Source: Salinibaculum sp. SYNS191 (GTDB lineage: Archaea > Halobacteriota > Halobacteria > Halobacteriales > Haloarculaceae). From it: a stretch of 64,000 nucleotides of DNA. The notes under the pieces were generated by a model. The model did not search any database. It was not told the origin of the DNA and saw only the letters and a program-made list of their open reading frames with translations. Position 1 is the stretch's first letter. Each line of letters begins with the position of its first letter. The DNA lies in contig NZ_CP147838.1 of the NCBI RefSeq assembly GCF_037338445.1, forward strand, positions 1,550,001 to 1,614,000, given 5' to 3'. The position numbers and the translations under genes are program-made. This document shows positions 48,376-58,117 of this stretch, one piece after another.

Positions 48376-48683
48376 GCACGCACGACACATGACACAGCCA
48401 ACCGACCACCGCGACCCGCTCGCGCCACGACCAGCTGTGCGGCCGTACCGGCAGGGTGTACGTCCGGTATCCGTACCCTCGTTCTGACGTGTCGACCGTT
48501 CTTCCGACACCGCATCACACCCCGTAGCGTCGCGCAGCAGCCACTCCGTCCCGTATCGTTCGACTAATCGAAATACTCCGGCCCGATGCACCGGCGTTCG
48601 CCGCCGTTTCCTATATAAACCCCGCACATGTGCTGCCCAGGGGTGATTCGTGTCGCTCCCATAAGTTGTAGTAGATAGAACGA
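48376..48683. other. 308-bp intergenic region with a promoter for the GNAT gene
   Basis: No convincing gene. A 32-codon frame (48389-48487, MTQPTDHRDPLAPRPA...) is open but basic and Pro-rich, so I do not call it. A TATA-like CTATATAAAC lies at 48611-48620, 73 bases before the GNAT ATG, and a weaker A/T patch (ccataagttg) at about 48660-48668 is closer. Confidence 0.5.
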
Positions 48684-49271
48684 ATGAGTGTCGAACTGCA
48701 ACAAGGCGTGTCCCCCGACGACTCGACGCAGCCAGACTGCGCCGGATTCGACGACAGTCCGCCGCGGAGCCCCTGCTTCGAGGACGAGACCGGCGTCGCG
48801 CTGCACGTTCGCCCGTACGACGAGGACCACTTCGAGGCGCTCGTCGACTTCTACGAGGGCTACCCGGAACGGCACCGCTCGATGTCGCTCCCGCCGCTGG
48901 CCCGCTCGCAAATCGAAGACTGGGTCGGGAAACTCGTCGACCGCGGCCGGAACCTCACCGTCTTCGCCGGCGACCGGCTGGTCGGCCACGTCGCCTACTC
49001 GCCGCGGGAGGCCGACGAGGCGGAACTGGTCATCTTCGTCGACGAGCAGTTCCACAACCGCGGCATCGGCACGGAACTCATCCGGCAGGCCATCGCCTAC
49101 GCGACCGAGGACGAGATGGACGCGATACTGCTCCACGTCGACAGCAGAAACGAGCGCGCGGTCCACGTCTACGAGTCCATCGGCTTCGAACTCCTCGACA
49201 TGGACGACCAGACGCTCAAGATGCGCCTGGAGATCACCGAGGACGTCGCGGCGGCGGTGCGGACAGACTAG
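48684..49271 (+). CDS. GNAT N-acetyltransferase
   Basis: A 195-residue acetyltransferase. After an acidic start, the GNAT fold begins at LHVRPYDEDHFEALVDFYEGYP. The acetyl-CoA site EQFHNRGIGTELIRQAIAYA (motif A, Q/R-x-x-G-x-G) and the C-terminal ERAVHVYESIGFELL are clear. The substrate, protein or small molecule, is not evident. It ends two bases before the convergent PPOX gene. Confidence 0.9.
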   Translation: MSVELQQGVSPDDSTQPDCAGFDDSPPRSPCFEDETGVALHVRPYDEDHFEALVDFYEGYPERHRSMSLPPLARSQIEDWVGKLVDRGRNLTVFAGDRLVGHVAYSPREADEAELVIFVDEQFHNRGIGTELIRQAIAYATEDEMDAILLHVDSRNERAVHVYESIGFELLDMDDQTLKMRLEITEDVAAAVRTD

Positions 49272-49273
49272 AT

Positions 49274-49756
49274 TTAGAACGTGTGGGACACGTCGGAACT
49301 GCGCGGGCTGCTCCGGTTCCAGATGCCGTTCGACTCCTCTATCTCCAGTTTGTACCCCTGAACGCCCCGCTGGGGGCTGGCCGAACTGAACAGGTCCGGG
49401 TGCCAGGCATTCTCCATGGCCTCTTGCAGCTCGCCGAACTCCTCGTTGGGCACCGGCGCGATGGTTCCCTTGAGAATCACGCTGCGCCACTCGAACTTGG
49501 ACTCGGCGCTGTAGACGACGAACGTCGCCCGCGCGGACCTGTCGCTCAGTGACTCCTTCTGCGTGTCGCCGCCGAAGAGCAAGAACAGAAAGTACAGCGT
49601 CGACTCGCCGTCGTAGCCGAAGGACATCGGAATGAGGTAGGGAAACTCCGCGTCGGGCAGCCCCAGGACGCCGACCCCCTGCGCCAGGAGGTACTCCCGT
49701 ATCTGAGCGTCGCTCATCCGGGCAGTGTTCGACTCCTCGATGATATCCTCTAACAT
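49274..49756 (-). CDS. Pyridoxamine 5'-phosphate oxidase family protein
   Basis: A 160-residue split beta-barrel flavin-binding protein. The N-terminal helix and strands (MSDAQIREYLLAQGVGVLGLPDAEFPYLIPMSFGYDGESTLYFLFLLFGGDTQKESL) and a central RATFVVYSAESKFEWRSVILKGTI match the PPOX/pyridoxamine oxidase group. It is not a true PdxH by length. It likely binds FMN or F420; the substrate is unknown. Confidence 0.85.
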   Translation of the reverse strand: MLEDIIEESNTARMSDAQIREYLLAQGVGVLGLPDAEFPYLIPMSFGYDGESTLYFLFLLFGGDTQKESLSDRSARATFVVYSAESKFEWRSVILKGTIAPVPNEEFGELQEAMENAWHPDLFSSASPQRGVQGYKLEIEESNGIWNRSSPRSSDVSHTF

Positions 49757-49823
49757 GGTTGAACATCAGTCTTTCCGGTAATTAAAGGAGGTGCCGCTCG
49801 GGAACGCGCCGGGGGCGGTCGGA

Positions 49824-50309
49824 CTACTCCATCCGGTCGATGATGGCCTCCAGTTGCGCCTGTCGCTCCTCGATTGCCTCCTGGCGGTGCTGGCGCTCGG
49901 CGTCGCTCTCGCAGACCAGGTCCGGCACCGGCGTCGGCGTGCCGTCCTCGTCGACGGCCACGAAGGTGAGAAACGACGAGGTGGTGTCGCGGGAGTCCCC
50001 CGTGTGGGGGTCCTCGGCCCTCACGTCCACCTTCACGTCGATGCTCGTCCGGCCGGTCTCGAAGGCGTAGGCCTGGACGACGACCACCTCGCCGAGTTCG
50101 ATGGGCGTGATGAAGTCGACGTGGTCCATCGACGCCGTGACACACTGGCTGTGCGAGAAGCGCATGGCCGCGATTGCGCCACAGATGTCCATCCAGTGCA
50201 ACACCGCGCCCCCGAGCGCGCGCTCGAAGTAGTTGGTGTCGTCGGGCATCAGCAGTTCCGTCATCTCGGTGTGGGACTGCGACAGCCGGGCAGTCTCGGT
50301 CTCTCCCAT
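49824..50309 (-). CDS. Acyl-CoA thioesterase (hotdog fold, YciA-like)
   Basis: A 161-residue hotdog enzyme. MTELLMPDDTNYFERALGGAVLHWMDICGAIAAMRFSHSQCVTASMDHVDFITPIELGEVVVVQAYAFETGRTSIDVKV is the catalytic domain of the YciA/cytosolic acyl-CoA thioesterase group, with the conserved Asn/Asp and Asp positions. A C-terminal coiled-coil tail (ERQHRQEAIEERQAQLEAIIDRME) follows. The start MGETETARLSQ is the best ATG after the upstream shadow frame. Confidence 0.87.
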   Translation of the reverse strand: MGETETARLSQSHTEMTELLMPDDTNYFERALGGAVLHWMDICGAIAAMRFSHSQCVTASMDHVDFITPIELGEVVVVQAYAFETGRTSIDVKVDVRAEDPHTGDSRDTTSSFLTFVAVDEDGTPTPVPDLVCESDAERQHRQEAIEERQAQLEAIIDRME

Positions 50310-50378
50310 GGGGGCGCTCACGGACGCCCGCGGGAAAATTCCCGACGCTTTCATGTGGCCGCCGGACGCCCACCGGGT

Positions 50379-51275
50379 ATGGACACCCGACAGGCCGTCA
50401 TCGTGGACGCGTGCGCCGCCGAGCCGACCGGCGGCGTCCCGGTCGGCCTCCTGCCGGACGGGGCGGACCTCACCGACGACCAGTTGCAGGGCGTCGCGGG
50501 CGAACTCGCCGCGGCCACTGCGGTCCCCGACGGCGACAGCCTCCGCGTCGTCGGCCCGACGGGACCGCTGGACGACCACCCCGCCGCGACCGTCGCGACC
50601 GTCGCCTTCCAGCACGAGCGCGGCGGCCGCGAGGTGGGGACGGACACGCTCTCGACGGCGACGGGGACGGTCGACGTGGAGGTCACGAGCGACGGCGGCG
50701 TCTGGGTCGCGCGGCCGACGCCGACGGTCACGGAGTCGACGGTCGACGAGGCGCGCATCGCGGCCGCGCTGGGCATCGACGTCGCGGCGCTGCGGGACGT
50801 CGGCGCGGACCTGCCGCCGCTTTCGCTCTCGGTCGGGCGGGACGTACTGGCCGCGCCGGTGAACTTCCTCGAACACGTCAGCGGTGCCGACCCCGACCCG
50901 GTGGTGCTGGCGGAGGTGGCCGCAGACGCCGACGTCGACGCCGTCTGCGCCTTCACCTTCGACACGCTGGCCGCCGACGCGGCGTGTCACGCGCGGACGT
51001 TCGTCCCCCCGGGGACCGACCCGGGCGTGCGGACCGTCGGACTGGAGACGCCGGCGCTGCCGGGCCTGGCCGGCGGACTCGTCGCGCACCTGTTCGAGCG
51101 CGGCGTCATCGAGGACGCGACGACGAGCGTCGAGCAGGGCCACTTCGCAGAGCGGCCCGGCCGCGTCCACGTGGAGGCGGGCGGGGGCCTCCGGGTGGGC
51201 GGACACGCGGTGACGACGCTAGACGGAACCGTCACCGTCCCCGGCGACGAGGACGACGACATCATCGAGGTCTGA
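50379..51275 (+). CDS. PhzF-type isomerase family protein
   Basis: A 298-residue protein matching the PhzF (phenazine biosynthesis-like, diaminopimelate-epimerase fold) family. The N-terminal VIVDACAAEPTGGVPVGLLPDG, the TVATVAFQHERG core and the C-terminal GLAGGLVAHLFERGVIEDATTSVEQGHFAERPGRVHVEAGG match from memory. Haloarchaea do not make phenazines, so the substrate is another small molecule. The divergent thioesterase starts 69 bases away. Confidence 0.75.
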   Translation: MDTRQAVIVDACAAEPTGGVPVGLLPDGADLTDDQLQGVAGELAAATAVPDGDSLRVVGPTGPLDDHPAATVATVAFQHERGGREVGTDTLSTATGTVDVEVTSDGGVWVARPTPTVTESTVDEARIAAALGIDVAALRDVGADLPPLSLSVGRDVLAAPVNFLEHVSGADPDPVVLAEVAADADVDAVCAFTFDTLAADAACHARTFVPPGTDPGVRTVGLETPALPGLAGGLVAHLFERGVIEDATTSVEQGHFAERPGRVHVEAGGGLRVGGHAVTTLDGTVTVPGDEDDDIIEV

Positions 51276-51401
51276 GATGGTATAAACGCCGGGGGCAGCG
51301 ACCGTCCAGTCCCGGACGGCGGGGCTGTGCGTGGGAAGGAGTCTCACCCCGTCGAGCGGCCCGAAGACGGCCACTCGGTCCCGCCCGGCAACTCCAGAAG
51401 G

Positions 51402-51411
51402 TTCTTTATCC
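51402..51411 (+). promoter_or_regulatory. TATA box for ppsA
   Basis: ttctttatcc, centred 26 bases upstream of the ATG at 51433, predicts a leaderless mRNA. Confidence 0.65.
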
Positions 51412-51432
51412 TAGTTCGATAGGCTACATGTA

Positions 51433-53721
51433 ATGGCTGTACTCTGGCTGGACGACGTGCGGGCCGACGACCTGGAGTCGGTCGGCGGGAAAGCGGCGTC
51501 ACTCGGGGAGATGACGTCGGCGGACCTGCCTGTCCCGCCGGCATTCATCGTCACCGCAGACACGTACCGTTCGTTCATCGAAGACACCGGCATCGACGAG
51601 GAGCTATTCGACATCGTCGACGTGGACTCCGACGACTCCGCCGCGCTGGCCGACGCCGCCGAGCGCGCCCAGTCGCTCATCCGGGAGACCGAGATTCCCG
51701 ACGAGCAGCGGGAGGGCATCCTGGAGGCCTACGACCGCATCGGCGAGAACGCGTCCGTTGCGGTGCGCTCGTCGGCAACGGCCGAGGACCTGCCCGACGC
51801 CTCCTTCGCGGGCCAGCAGGAGACGTTCCTCAACATCACCCGCGACGACCTGCTGGAGAAAGTGCGGGAGTGCTGGGCCTCGCTTTTCACCCAGCGCGCC
51901 ATCTACTACCGCCAGGAGCAGGGCTTCGAAGACGCCACCGTCGACATCGCGGTGGTCGTCCAGGAGATGGTCGACGCCGACAAATCGGGCGTCATGTTCA
52001 CCAGTCACCCTTCGACCGGTGCGCCCGTCGTCACCATCGAGGCCGCGTGGGGACTCGGTGAGGCAGTCGTCTCCGGCGCGGTCACGCCGGACAACTACGT
52101 CATCGACCGCGCGACCGCCGAAATCAAGACGGAGACGGTCGCCCAGAAGAAGGTGATGCACGTCCGCGACGAGGCAACCGGCGAGACCGTCGAGCGAGAG
52201 GTCCCCGAGGACAAGCGCGACCAGCGCGTCCTCTCCGACGACGAACTCGACGCCCTGCTGGAACTGGGCGAGGAGATAGAGGGCTACTACGGCGAACCGC
52301 AGGACGTCGAGTGGGCCATCCACGACGGCGAGGTCTACCTGCTGCAGTCCCGCCCCATCACGACCATCAGCGAGGGCGGCACGACCGAGGGCAGCGTCGC
52401 CGACGGCGGCCTCGCCGAGGAGAGCAGCGAGGAGCCCAAGGGCACCGAAGACGGCGAGGTCGTCCTCTCCGGCCTGGGTGCCAGCCCCGGCCGCGCCTCG
52501 GGCGAGGTCAGCATCGTCCGGAAACTCGACGAACTGGACAAGGTCGGCGAGGGCGACATCATCGTCGCCGAGATGACGACGCCGGACATGGTGCCGGCGA
52601 TGAAGCGGGCGTCGGGCATCGTCACCGACGAGGGCGGGATGACCTCCCACGCCGCCATCGTCTCGCGCGAACTGGGCGTTCCCGCCGTCGTCGGCGCGGA
52701 GCACGCGACCGAGTTGCTCACCGACGGGCAGGTCATCACCATCGACGGCGAGAAGGGGACCGTCGAGACCGGTGCCGAGGAGGAGGAGGCACACGACGCC
52801 GTCGAGGACATACGGCCGGACACGCCGGTCAAGCCGATGACCGCCACCGAGGTGAAGGTCAACGTCTCCATCCCCGACGCCGCCGAGCGCGCGGCCGCGA
52901 CCGGTGCCGACGGGGTCGGCCTGCTGCGCATCGAGCACATGATCCTCTCGCTGGGCAAGACCCCCGAGCGCTACATCGCGGACCACGGCGTCGACGAGTA
53001 CGTCGACCAGATCGTCGAGGGTGCCCGCAGCGTGGCCGACGAGTTCTACCCGCGCCCGGTGCGCGTGCGCACGCTTGACGCCCCCACCGACGAGTTCCGC
53101 CAGCTAGAGGGCGGCGACGACGAGCCCGCGGAGCACAACCCGATGCTGGGCTACCGGGGCATCCGCCGGAGCCTCGACCGGCCCGACGTCTTCCAGCACG
53201 AACTCGAAGCCTTCCGGAAGCTCTTCGAGATGGGCTACGACAACGTCGAAATCATGCTGCCGCTGGTCAACGACGCCGAGGACGTCCTGCGGGCGAAGGC
53301 ACACCTGCAGGACGCGGGCATCGACACGGAGAAGCGCTCCTGGGGCGTGATGATAGAGACCCCCGCCGCGGCGCTGTCGGTCGAACAGATGGCCGAGGCG
53401 GGCATCGACTTCGCCTCCTTCGGCACCAACGACCTCACGCAGTACACGCTGGCGGTCGACCGCAACAACGAGAACGTGGCCGACCGCTACGACGAACTCC
53501 ACCCCGCGGTGATGGAACTGATAAGCGAGACCATCCAGACCTGCCGGGAACACGACGTCGCGACGAGCATCTGCGGGCAGGCGGGGTCGAAGCCACGGAT
53601 GGTGCAACACCTCGTCAACGAGGGCGTCACCTCCATCTCCGCGAACATCGACGCCGTCCGCGACGTGCAACACGAGGTCAAGCGGACCGAGCAGAAACTG
53701 CTGCTGGACTCCGTGCGGTAA
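51433..53721 (+). CDS. ppsA: Phosphoenolpyruvate synthase
   Basis: A 762-residue enzyme making PEP from pyruvate and ATP, the entry to gluconeogenesis. The nucleotide-binding domain spans about residues 1-330 (SVGGKAASLGEMTSADLPVPPAFIVTA, VAVRSSATAEDLPDASFAGQQETFLN, LLQSRPIT). The phosphohistidine domain is near residues 385-425, with its His in GGMTSHAAIVSRELGVPAVVG. The PEP-binding barrel covers about residues 470-760 (LRIEHMILSLGKTPE, SFGTNDLTQYTLAVDRNN, SICGQAGSKP). It is full length and monocistronic. Confidence 0.96.
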   Translation: MAVLWLDDVRADDLESVGGKAASLGEMTSADLPVPPAFIVTADTYRSFIEDTGIDEELFDIVDVDSDDSAALADAAERAQSLIRETEIPDEQREGILEAYDRIGENASVAVRSSATAEDLPDASFAGQQETFLNITRDDLLEKVRECWASLFTQRAIYYRQEQGFEDATVDIAVVVQEMVDADKSGVMFTSHPSTGAPVVTIEAAWGLGEAVVSGAVTPDNYVIDRATAEIKTETVAQKKVMHVRDEATGETVEREVPEDKRDQRVLSDDELDALLELGEEIEGYYGEPQDVEWAIHDGEVYLLQSRPITTISEGGTTEGSVADGGLAEESSEEPKGTEDGEVVLSGLGASPGRASGEVSIVRKLDELDKVGEGDIIVAEMTTPDMVPAMKRASGIVTDEGGMTSHAAIVSRELGVPAVVGAEHATELLTDGQVITIDGEKGTVETGAEEEEAHDAVEDIRPDTPVKPMTATEVKVNVSIPDAAERAAATGADGVGLLRIEHMILSLGKTPERYIADHGVDEYVDQIVEGARSVADEFYPRPVRVRTLDAPTDEFRQLEGGDDEPAEHNPMLGYRGIRRSLDRPDVFQHELEAFRKLFEMGYDNVEIMLPLVNDAEDVLRAKAHLQDAGIDTEKRSWGVMIETPAAALSVEQMAEAGIDFASFGTNDLTQYTLAVDRNNENVADRYDELHPAVMELISETIQTCREHDVATSICGQAGSKPRMVQHLVNEGVTSISANIDAVRDVQHEVKRTEQKLLLDSVR

Positions 53722-53827
53722 CGGCCGCCGAAGCCGTCGTTTTCTGTATTGTTCGGCCCCGAGCGCCGGGGGTGTGCGACACTCAGACAAACGTAACCAC
53801 TAAGCGGGTTCGTGGATAGTATGGCGT

Positions 53828-54886
53828 ATGCAGCAGGTCGAGCGAGCCGAACCGCAGGATTTCGAACGCGTCCTCTCCTCTATGTGTACCGTCCCGCACC
53901 CTGCGGCGCGGCAGGCAGCCGAGCGCTTTCTCGCCACCAATCCGGGCGACCCCGGGACCTACGAGACGGTGGCGGAACTCGAACGACGGGCCGTCGAGCA
54001 ACTCGGCACCGTCGCCGGCCTGGCCGACCCCGCCGGCTACGTCACCAGCGGCGGGACGGAGGCCAACATCCAGGCGGTCCGCATCGCGCGCAACCGCGCC
54101 GACACGGACGACCCCAATGTCGTCGCCCCGGAGAGCGCCCACTTCAGTTTCCGGAAGGCCGCGAACGTCCTCGACGTCGAGTTGCGGACCGCGCCGACGA
54201 CCGACCACACCGCCGACGTCGACGCGATGCAGGAACTAATCGACGGCGACACGGTCTGCGTCGTCGGCGTCGCCGGGTCGACCGAGTACGGCTACGTCGA
54301 CCCGATTCCCGCGCTGGCGGACGTCGCCGCGGACGCCGGCGCGCTCTGTCACGTCGACGCCGCCTGGGGCGGTTTCTACCTCCCCTTCAGCGACCACGAG
54401 TGGCACTTCGACCACGCCGACATCGACACGCTGACCATCGACCCCCACAAGGTCGGCCAGGCCGCGGTGCCGGCCGGCGGCCTGCTCTCGCACTCGCCGG
54501 ACCTGTTCGACGAACTCGCCATCGACACGCCGTACCTGGAGTCGACGTCGCAGGTGACGCTGACCGGGACCCGCTCCGGCGCGGGCGTGGCGAGCGCCGT
54601 CGCCGCGATGGACGCCCTCTGGCCGGAGGGCTACCGCGAGACCTACGAGCGCGCGATGGACAACGCGGAGTGGCTGGCCGAGGCCCTGGAGGTCCGCGGC
54701 CACGAGGTCGTCGGGCCGGAACTCCCGCTGGTGGCCGCCGACCTCTCGGTGCCGATGACCGACGAACTCCGGGACCGCGGCTGGCGGGTCTCCAAGACCG
54801 GGTCCGGCGAGATGCGCGTCGTCTGTATGCCCCACGTCACCCGGTCGATGCTGCGCTCCTTCGTCGCCGACCTCGACTGGTACTGA
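53828..54886 (+). CDS. mfnA: MfnA-type decarboxylase (probable aspartate 1-decarboxylase)
   Basis: A 352-residue PLP-dependent decarboxylase of the archaeal MfnA group. The PLP lysine lies in [18 protein letters not shown], and the substrate motif [22 protein letters not shown] and [15 protein letters not shown] are conserved. In methanogens MfnA decarboxylates tyrosine for methanofuran. Haloarchaea lack methanofuran, and L-aspartate decarboxylation to beta-alanine for CoA is the more likely role, supported by three other CoA genes in this window. Confidence 0.9.
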   Translation: MQQVERAEPQDFERVLSSMCTVPHPAARQAAERFLATNPGDPGTYETVAELERRAVEQLGTVAGLADPAGYVTSGGTEANIQAVRIARNRADTDDPNVVAPESAHFSFRKAANVLDVELRTAPTTDHTADVDAMQELIDGDTVCVVGVAGSTEYGYVDPIPALADVAADAGALCHVDAAWGGFYLPFSDHEWHFDHADIDTLTIDPHKVGQAAVPAGGLLSHSPDLFDELAIDTPYLESTSQVTLTGTRSGAGVASAVAAMDALWPEGYRETYERAMDNAEWLAEALEVRGHEVVGPELPLVAADLSVPMTDELRDRGWRVSKTGSGEMRVVCMPHVTRSMLRSFVADLDWY

Positions 54887-54971
54887 CCGCGAGTGGAGCG
54901 GGTCGAACCCTCCTCGGAGAAGTTTTTCACACGACGGGCAGGGAATTGTCCGTTGGCGTGGGCGTGTGACT

Positions 54972-55448
54972 CTATTCGTTCGTGAACGAGCACATTCGCC
55001 CGTACCCGTCTCGGTCACACCCCTCTTTGAGATAGATGGTGAGGGTTGAGCGATACTCGGCATCAGCGACGACACAGTCCACGTCTCTCGATGTAGCGAA
55101 CTCCGTTACAGACGCTTCTACCCACTCGCCGTCATCTACACGGACACGAACCGTATAATCTCCCGGAGTGCTCCCCCACTCACACTCGGCCACAGCCCCG
55201 TCGTTGTGTTGACCACCGCCTTCGTATTCGCGCGCTGCGTCGACTGTGTGTGACGACGAATGAACGACCTCCCCGTCTCGTTCGACTTCGAGGACGAATC
55301 GGTGTGACGACTCCGTGTCGGCATTGTGAACGCCGAACCACCCGAGTTGAGCCGTTGGATTCACCGCGTCTCGAATCGAGGAGATACAGCCACTACTTGT
55401 ACCTGCTGTCAGCATGCCAAGGATTGCAATGACACTCCGACGGCGCAT
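54972..55448 (-). CDS. Small putative lipoprotein
   Basis: A 158-residue protein with a basic start (MRRRSVIAILGML) and a lipobox SSGC near residue 21. The mature part (LGWFGVHNADTESSHRFVLEVERDGEVVHSSSHTVDAAREYEGGG, DYTVRVRVDDGEWVEASVTEF) is a beta-sandwich of the haloarchaeal lipoprotein kind. Base composition is visibly A/T-richer than neighbouring genes, and the flanks carry no partner, suggesting transfer. Function unknown. Confidence 0.75.
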   Translation of the reverse strand: MRRRSVIAILGMLTAGTSSGCISSIRDAVNPTAQLGWFGVHNADTESSHRFVLEVERDGEVVHSSSHTVDAAREYEGGGQHNDGAVAECEWGSTPGDYTVRVRVDDGEWVEASVTEFATSRDVDCVVADAEYRSTLTIYLKEGCDRDGYGRMCSFTNE

Positions 55449-55603
55449 ACTGATTTTCAGTCACTCGTCGGTAAGTGCTTTGCCGGTCTCTCCCACTTCT
55501 GCGACTTCGAACGGCACGAGAGGAGTTCGCTGACACCCCGTAGTTGTCCCGCGGTCACACTCCACACAGCCGTCTATAAGCTATCTGGCAGCGAACTAGC
55601 CAT

Positions 55604-56287
55604 ATGGCACAGACACAGCGCACCCTCTCCAGTCAGCTCCTCCTCGGGGCACTCATCGTCCTCCTGGGGCTGGTCCTCCTCGCGGACACGACGGGGACAG
55701 TCGACACCAGCTTCCTGTTCGACTACATCCCCTCGCTGTTCGTCCTCGTGGGCGTGTACGCGCTCGTCCGCAGCGGCTTCCGGAACGTCTTCGGGCCGCT
55801 GGTCATCATCGTCCTGGCCGGGCTCTGGCAGGCGACGACGCTGGGGTTCGTCGAGGCGGCCGACGTCGTCTCGCTGTGGCCGCTTTTCATCGTCCTCTTT
55901 GGCCTCTCGCTGGTGCTGAGCCAGTTCCGCTCGCCGCCGGCCACGACGGGCACCTCGCACGTCACCGGCTTCGGCGTCTTCAGCGGCAACGAACAGCGCG
56001 TGACGACCGAGCGCTTCACCGGCGCGAACCTCACCGCTCTCTTCGGCGGTGCCGAACTCGACCTGCGGGACGCGACGGTCGCTGAACCGCCGGCCCACGT
56101 CAGTTGCATCGCCCTGTTCGGCGGCGTCGAGGTGAAAGTGCCCGAGGAGTGGAACGTCGAGATGGACGTGCTCCCGCTGTTCGGCGGCGCGACAGACGAG
56201 CGGATGCGCCGCGAGCGCGACCACGACGAGGTCGACCTCGTCGTCACGGGGTTCGCCGCCTTCGGCGGCGTCTCTGTGACGGACTGA
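55604..56287 (+). CDS. LiaF/LiaI-like membrane protein
   Basis: A 227-residue protein. Three to four hydrophobic helices in the first 105 residues (LLLGALIVLLGLVLLAD; LFDYIPSLFVLVGVYALV; VFGPLVIIVLAGLW; LWPLFIVLFGLSLVLSQF) are followed by a soluble beta-helix-like domain with repeating GVFSG, ALFGGAELDLRDA, ALFGGVEVKVPEEW and PLFGGATDE motifs, the hallmark of the LiaF C-terminal domain. In bacteria this module inhibits the sensor kinase LiaS. It is followed after about 50-100 bases by a sensor kinase. Confidence 0.85.
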   Translation: MAQTQRTLSSQLLLGALIVLLGLVLLADTTGTVDTSFLFDYIPSLFVLVGVYALVRSGFRNVFGPLVIIVLAGLWQATTLGFVEAADVVSLWPLFIVLFGLSLVLSQFRSPPATTGTSHVTGFGVFSGNEQRVTTERFTGANLTALFGGAELDLRDATVAEPPAHVSCIALFGGVEVKVPEEWNVEMDVLPLFGGATDERMRRERDHDEVDLVVTGFAAFGGVSVTD

Positions 56288-56385
56288 CGGCGGACGGGGT
56301 GACCCGCGGTCGTCATTTCACGGCCTGATAACGCGTAGCAATGTTGATACTCCTCCGGGAGTGTATCACAGATAGTAACACGTCG

Positions 56386-58062
56386 ATGAGTACCACGCTG
56401 ATTCTCCTGGCGACCGCCGTCCTGCTGGCCGCGCTGGCGGTCATCGGATGGCGGAACCGGGAGACGCCGAGTGCGCGGGCGTTCGCCGCGTTGCAGTCGC
56501 TGGCGACCGTCTGGGTCGGGATGACCGTGGTCGGCCTGCAACTGTCCCACGGCCCCCTCCGGCTCCGGGTCTGGGCCATCGTGACGGGGCTGAGCCTGCT
56601 CTCGACCGTCCTCTGGCTGGCGTTCATCCTGGCGTACACCGGGCGAAGCGAGTGGGTGCAGTCCGGGTGGTTCGCGGCCGTTGCGACGCCGCTGGTCGCG
56701 GGAGCCGTGACCTACGCCGTCGCGCCGACCTGGGAGCCGCTGGTCGGCGGGCTCACGGAGGCGTCGATTCCGGCCGGCACCGTCATCACGTCGTCGGTCG
56801 GCCCGGTCGGGGCCGCCCTCGGGCTGTACATCTACGGGGTCTTCTTCACCGGATTCGTCGTCGTGGCAAAGACCGTCCTGGAGCGCGACAAGCTCTTTCT
56901 CGGCCAGGCGAGCGCGCTCGTCCTCGGGACGCTCGTGACGGTGCTGGGGAGCATGGGGAGCATCGTCGGGTTCCCGGTCGACGGGTTCCCGGCCACGCAG
57001 GTTGCGCTCGGGCCGGAGTCGCTGCTGTTTGGCTACGCGGTCTTCCGCACGAAGTTCCTCGACCAGGTGCCCGCCGTGGCCCGCATCGGGGAACGAGCGG
57101 TCTTCCAGGACCTCGACGACGGCGTCGTGGTCGTCGGCGACGACACCGTGTTGCAGGCCAACCCCCGCGCCCACGCGTACCTCGACGCGGACGACCTCGC
57201 GGGGACGCCGCTGTCGGCGGTCTTCGAGGAGATGGGGGTGGACTCGCTTTCGGACTACCCGGCGCGGTTCCAGCGCCGCGGCCGCACGTACCAGGCGAAG
57301 GTGTCGTCGGTGACGGACTGGCGCGACCGGGAGGTCGGCCGGACGCTGGTCATCAGGGACGTCACGCAACTGGTGCGCCGCCAGGAGCGGCTGTCGGTGC
57401 TCAACCGCATCCTCCGGCACAACCTCCGCAACGACCTGAACGTGATTCTCGGGTTCGCGGCCCAGATAGAACACGAGAGCGGCGACGACGTCGCGACGCT
57501 GGGGGAGAAGGTCAGCCGGAAGGCCCGGAGCCTCTCCAGCATCAGCGAGAAGGCACTGGAGGTCGAGCGGATGTTCGACCGCGAGTCCGAGGCGCGGTCC
57601 GTCGACGTCGAGTCGCTCGTCACCGACGTCGTCTCCTCGCTCGCCGACCAGCACCCGGAAGCAACCGTCGAGACGGACGTGGAGGGCGGAGAGGTGCAGA
57701 CGTACCCGCGGCTGTTCGCCGTCGTCCTCCGTGAGGTGGTCGAGAACGCGCTGGTCCACAGCGGGTCCGCGCCGTCGGTCACCGTCGACGTCTCGACCAC
57801 GGACCACCGGGTCGAACTCGTCGTGACCGACGACGGGCCGGGGATACCCCGGGCGGAACTGGACCCCATCCAGTCGGGCGAGGAGACGCCGCTTTCACAC
57901 GCGAGCAGCCTGGGGATGTGGCTCGTCTCCTGGGGCACGCGGTCGCTGGGCGGGACAGTCGACTTCCGGACCTCGTCGGAGGGGTCGACGGTCCGGATAT
58001 CGGTGCCGGACCGCCGGACGTTCGAGACCGACGTGCCGGTCGCGCCGACGGAGTCCGCGTAG
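56386..58062 (+). CDS. Membrane histidine kinase with PAS domain
   Basis: A 558-residue kinase (573 if the ATG at 56341 is used). Seven hydrophobic helices (about residues 1-215) of the HisKA_7TM type are followed by a PAS domain (residues about 235-330, VFQDLDDGVVVVGDDTVLQANPRAHAYLDADDLAG). The phosphoacceptor helix reads LNRILRHNLRNDLNVILGFAAQIEHES, and the ATPase has N-box ENALVHSG and G-boxes DDGPGIPRAE and SLGMWLVSWGTRSLGG. The ligand is unknown. It is just downstream of the LiaF-like gene. Confidence 0.9.
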   Translation: MSTTLILLATAVLLAALAVIGWRNRETPSARAFAALQSLATVWVGMTVVGLQLSHGPLRLRVWAIVTGLSLLSTVLWLAFILAYTGRSEWVQSGWFAAVATPLVAGAVTYAVAPTWEPLVGGLTEASIPAGTVITSSVGPVGAALGLYIYGVFFTGFVVVAKTVLERDKLFLGQASALVLGTLVTVLGSMGSIVGFPVDGFPATQVALGPESLLFGYAVFRTKFLDQVPAVARIGERAVFQDLDDGVVVVGDDTVLQANPRAHAYLDADDLAGTPLSAVFEEMGVDSLSDYPARFQRRGRTYQAKVSSVTDWRDREVGRTLVIRDVTQLVRRQERLSVLNRILRHNLRNDLNVILGFAAQIEHESGDDVATLGEKVSRKARSLSSISEKALEVERMFDRESEARSVDVESLVTDVVSSLADQHPEATVETDVEGGEVQTYPRLFAVVLREVVENALVHSGSAPSVTVDVSTTDHRVELVVTDDGPGIPRAELDPIQSGEETPLSHASSLGMWLVSWGTRSLGGTVDFRTSSEGSTVRISVPDRRTFETDVPVAPTESA

Positions 58063-58117
58063 CCCCCGCTACCGCGAACCGGCGGTGTTTTTGACCTCCA
58101 TGCCAGAAAGGGTGCAC

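Noticed and set aside
48389..48487. 32-codon ORF (MTQPTDHRDPLAP...)
   Set aside because: Basic and Pro-rich with no promoter of its own and no coupling to neighbours.
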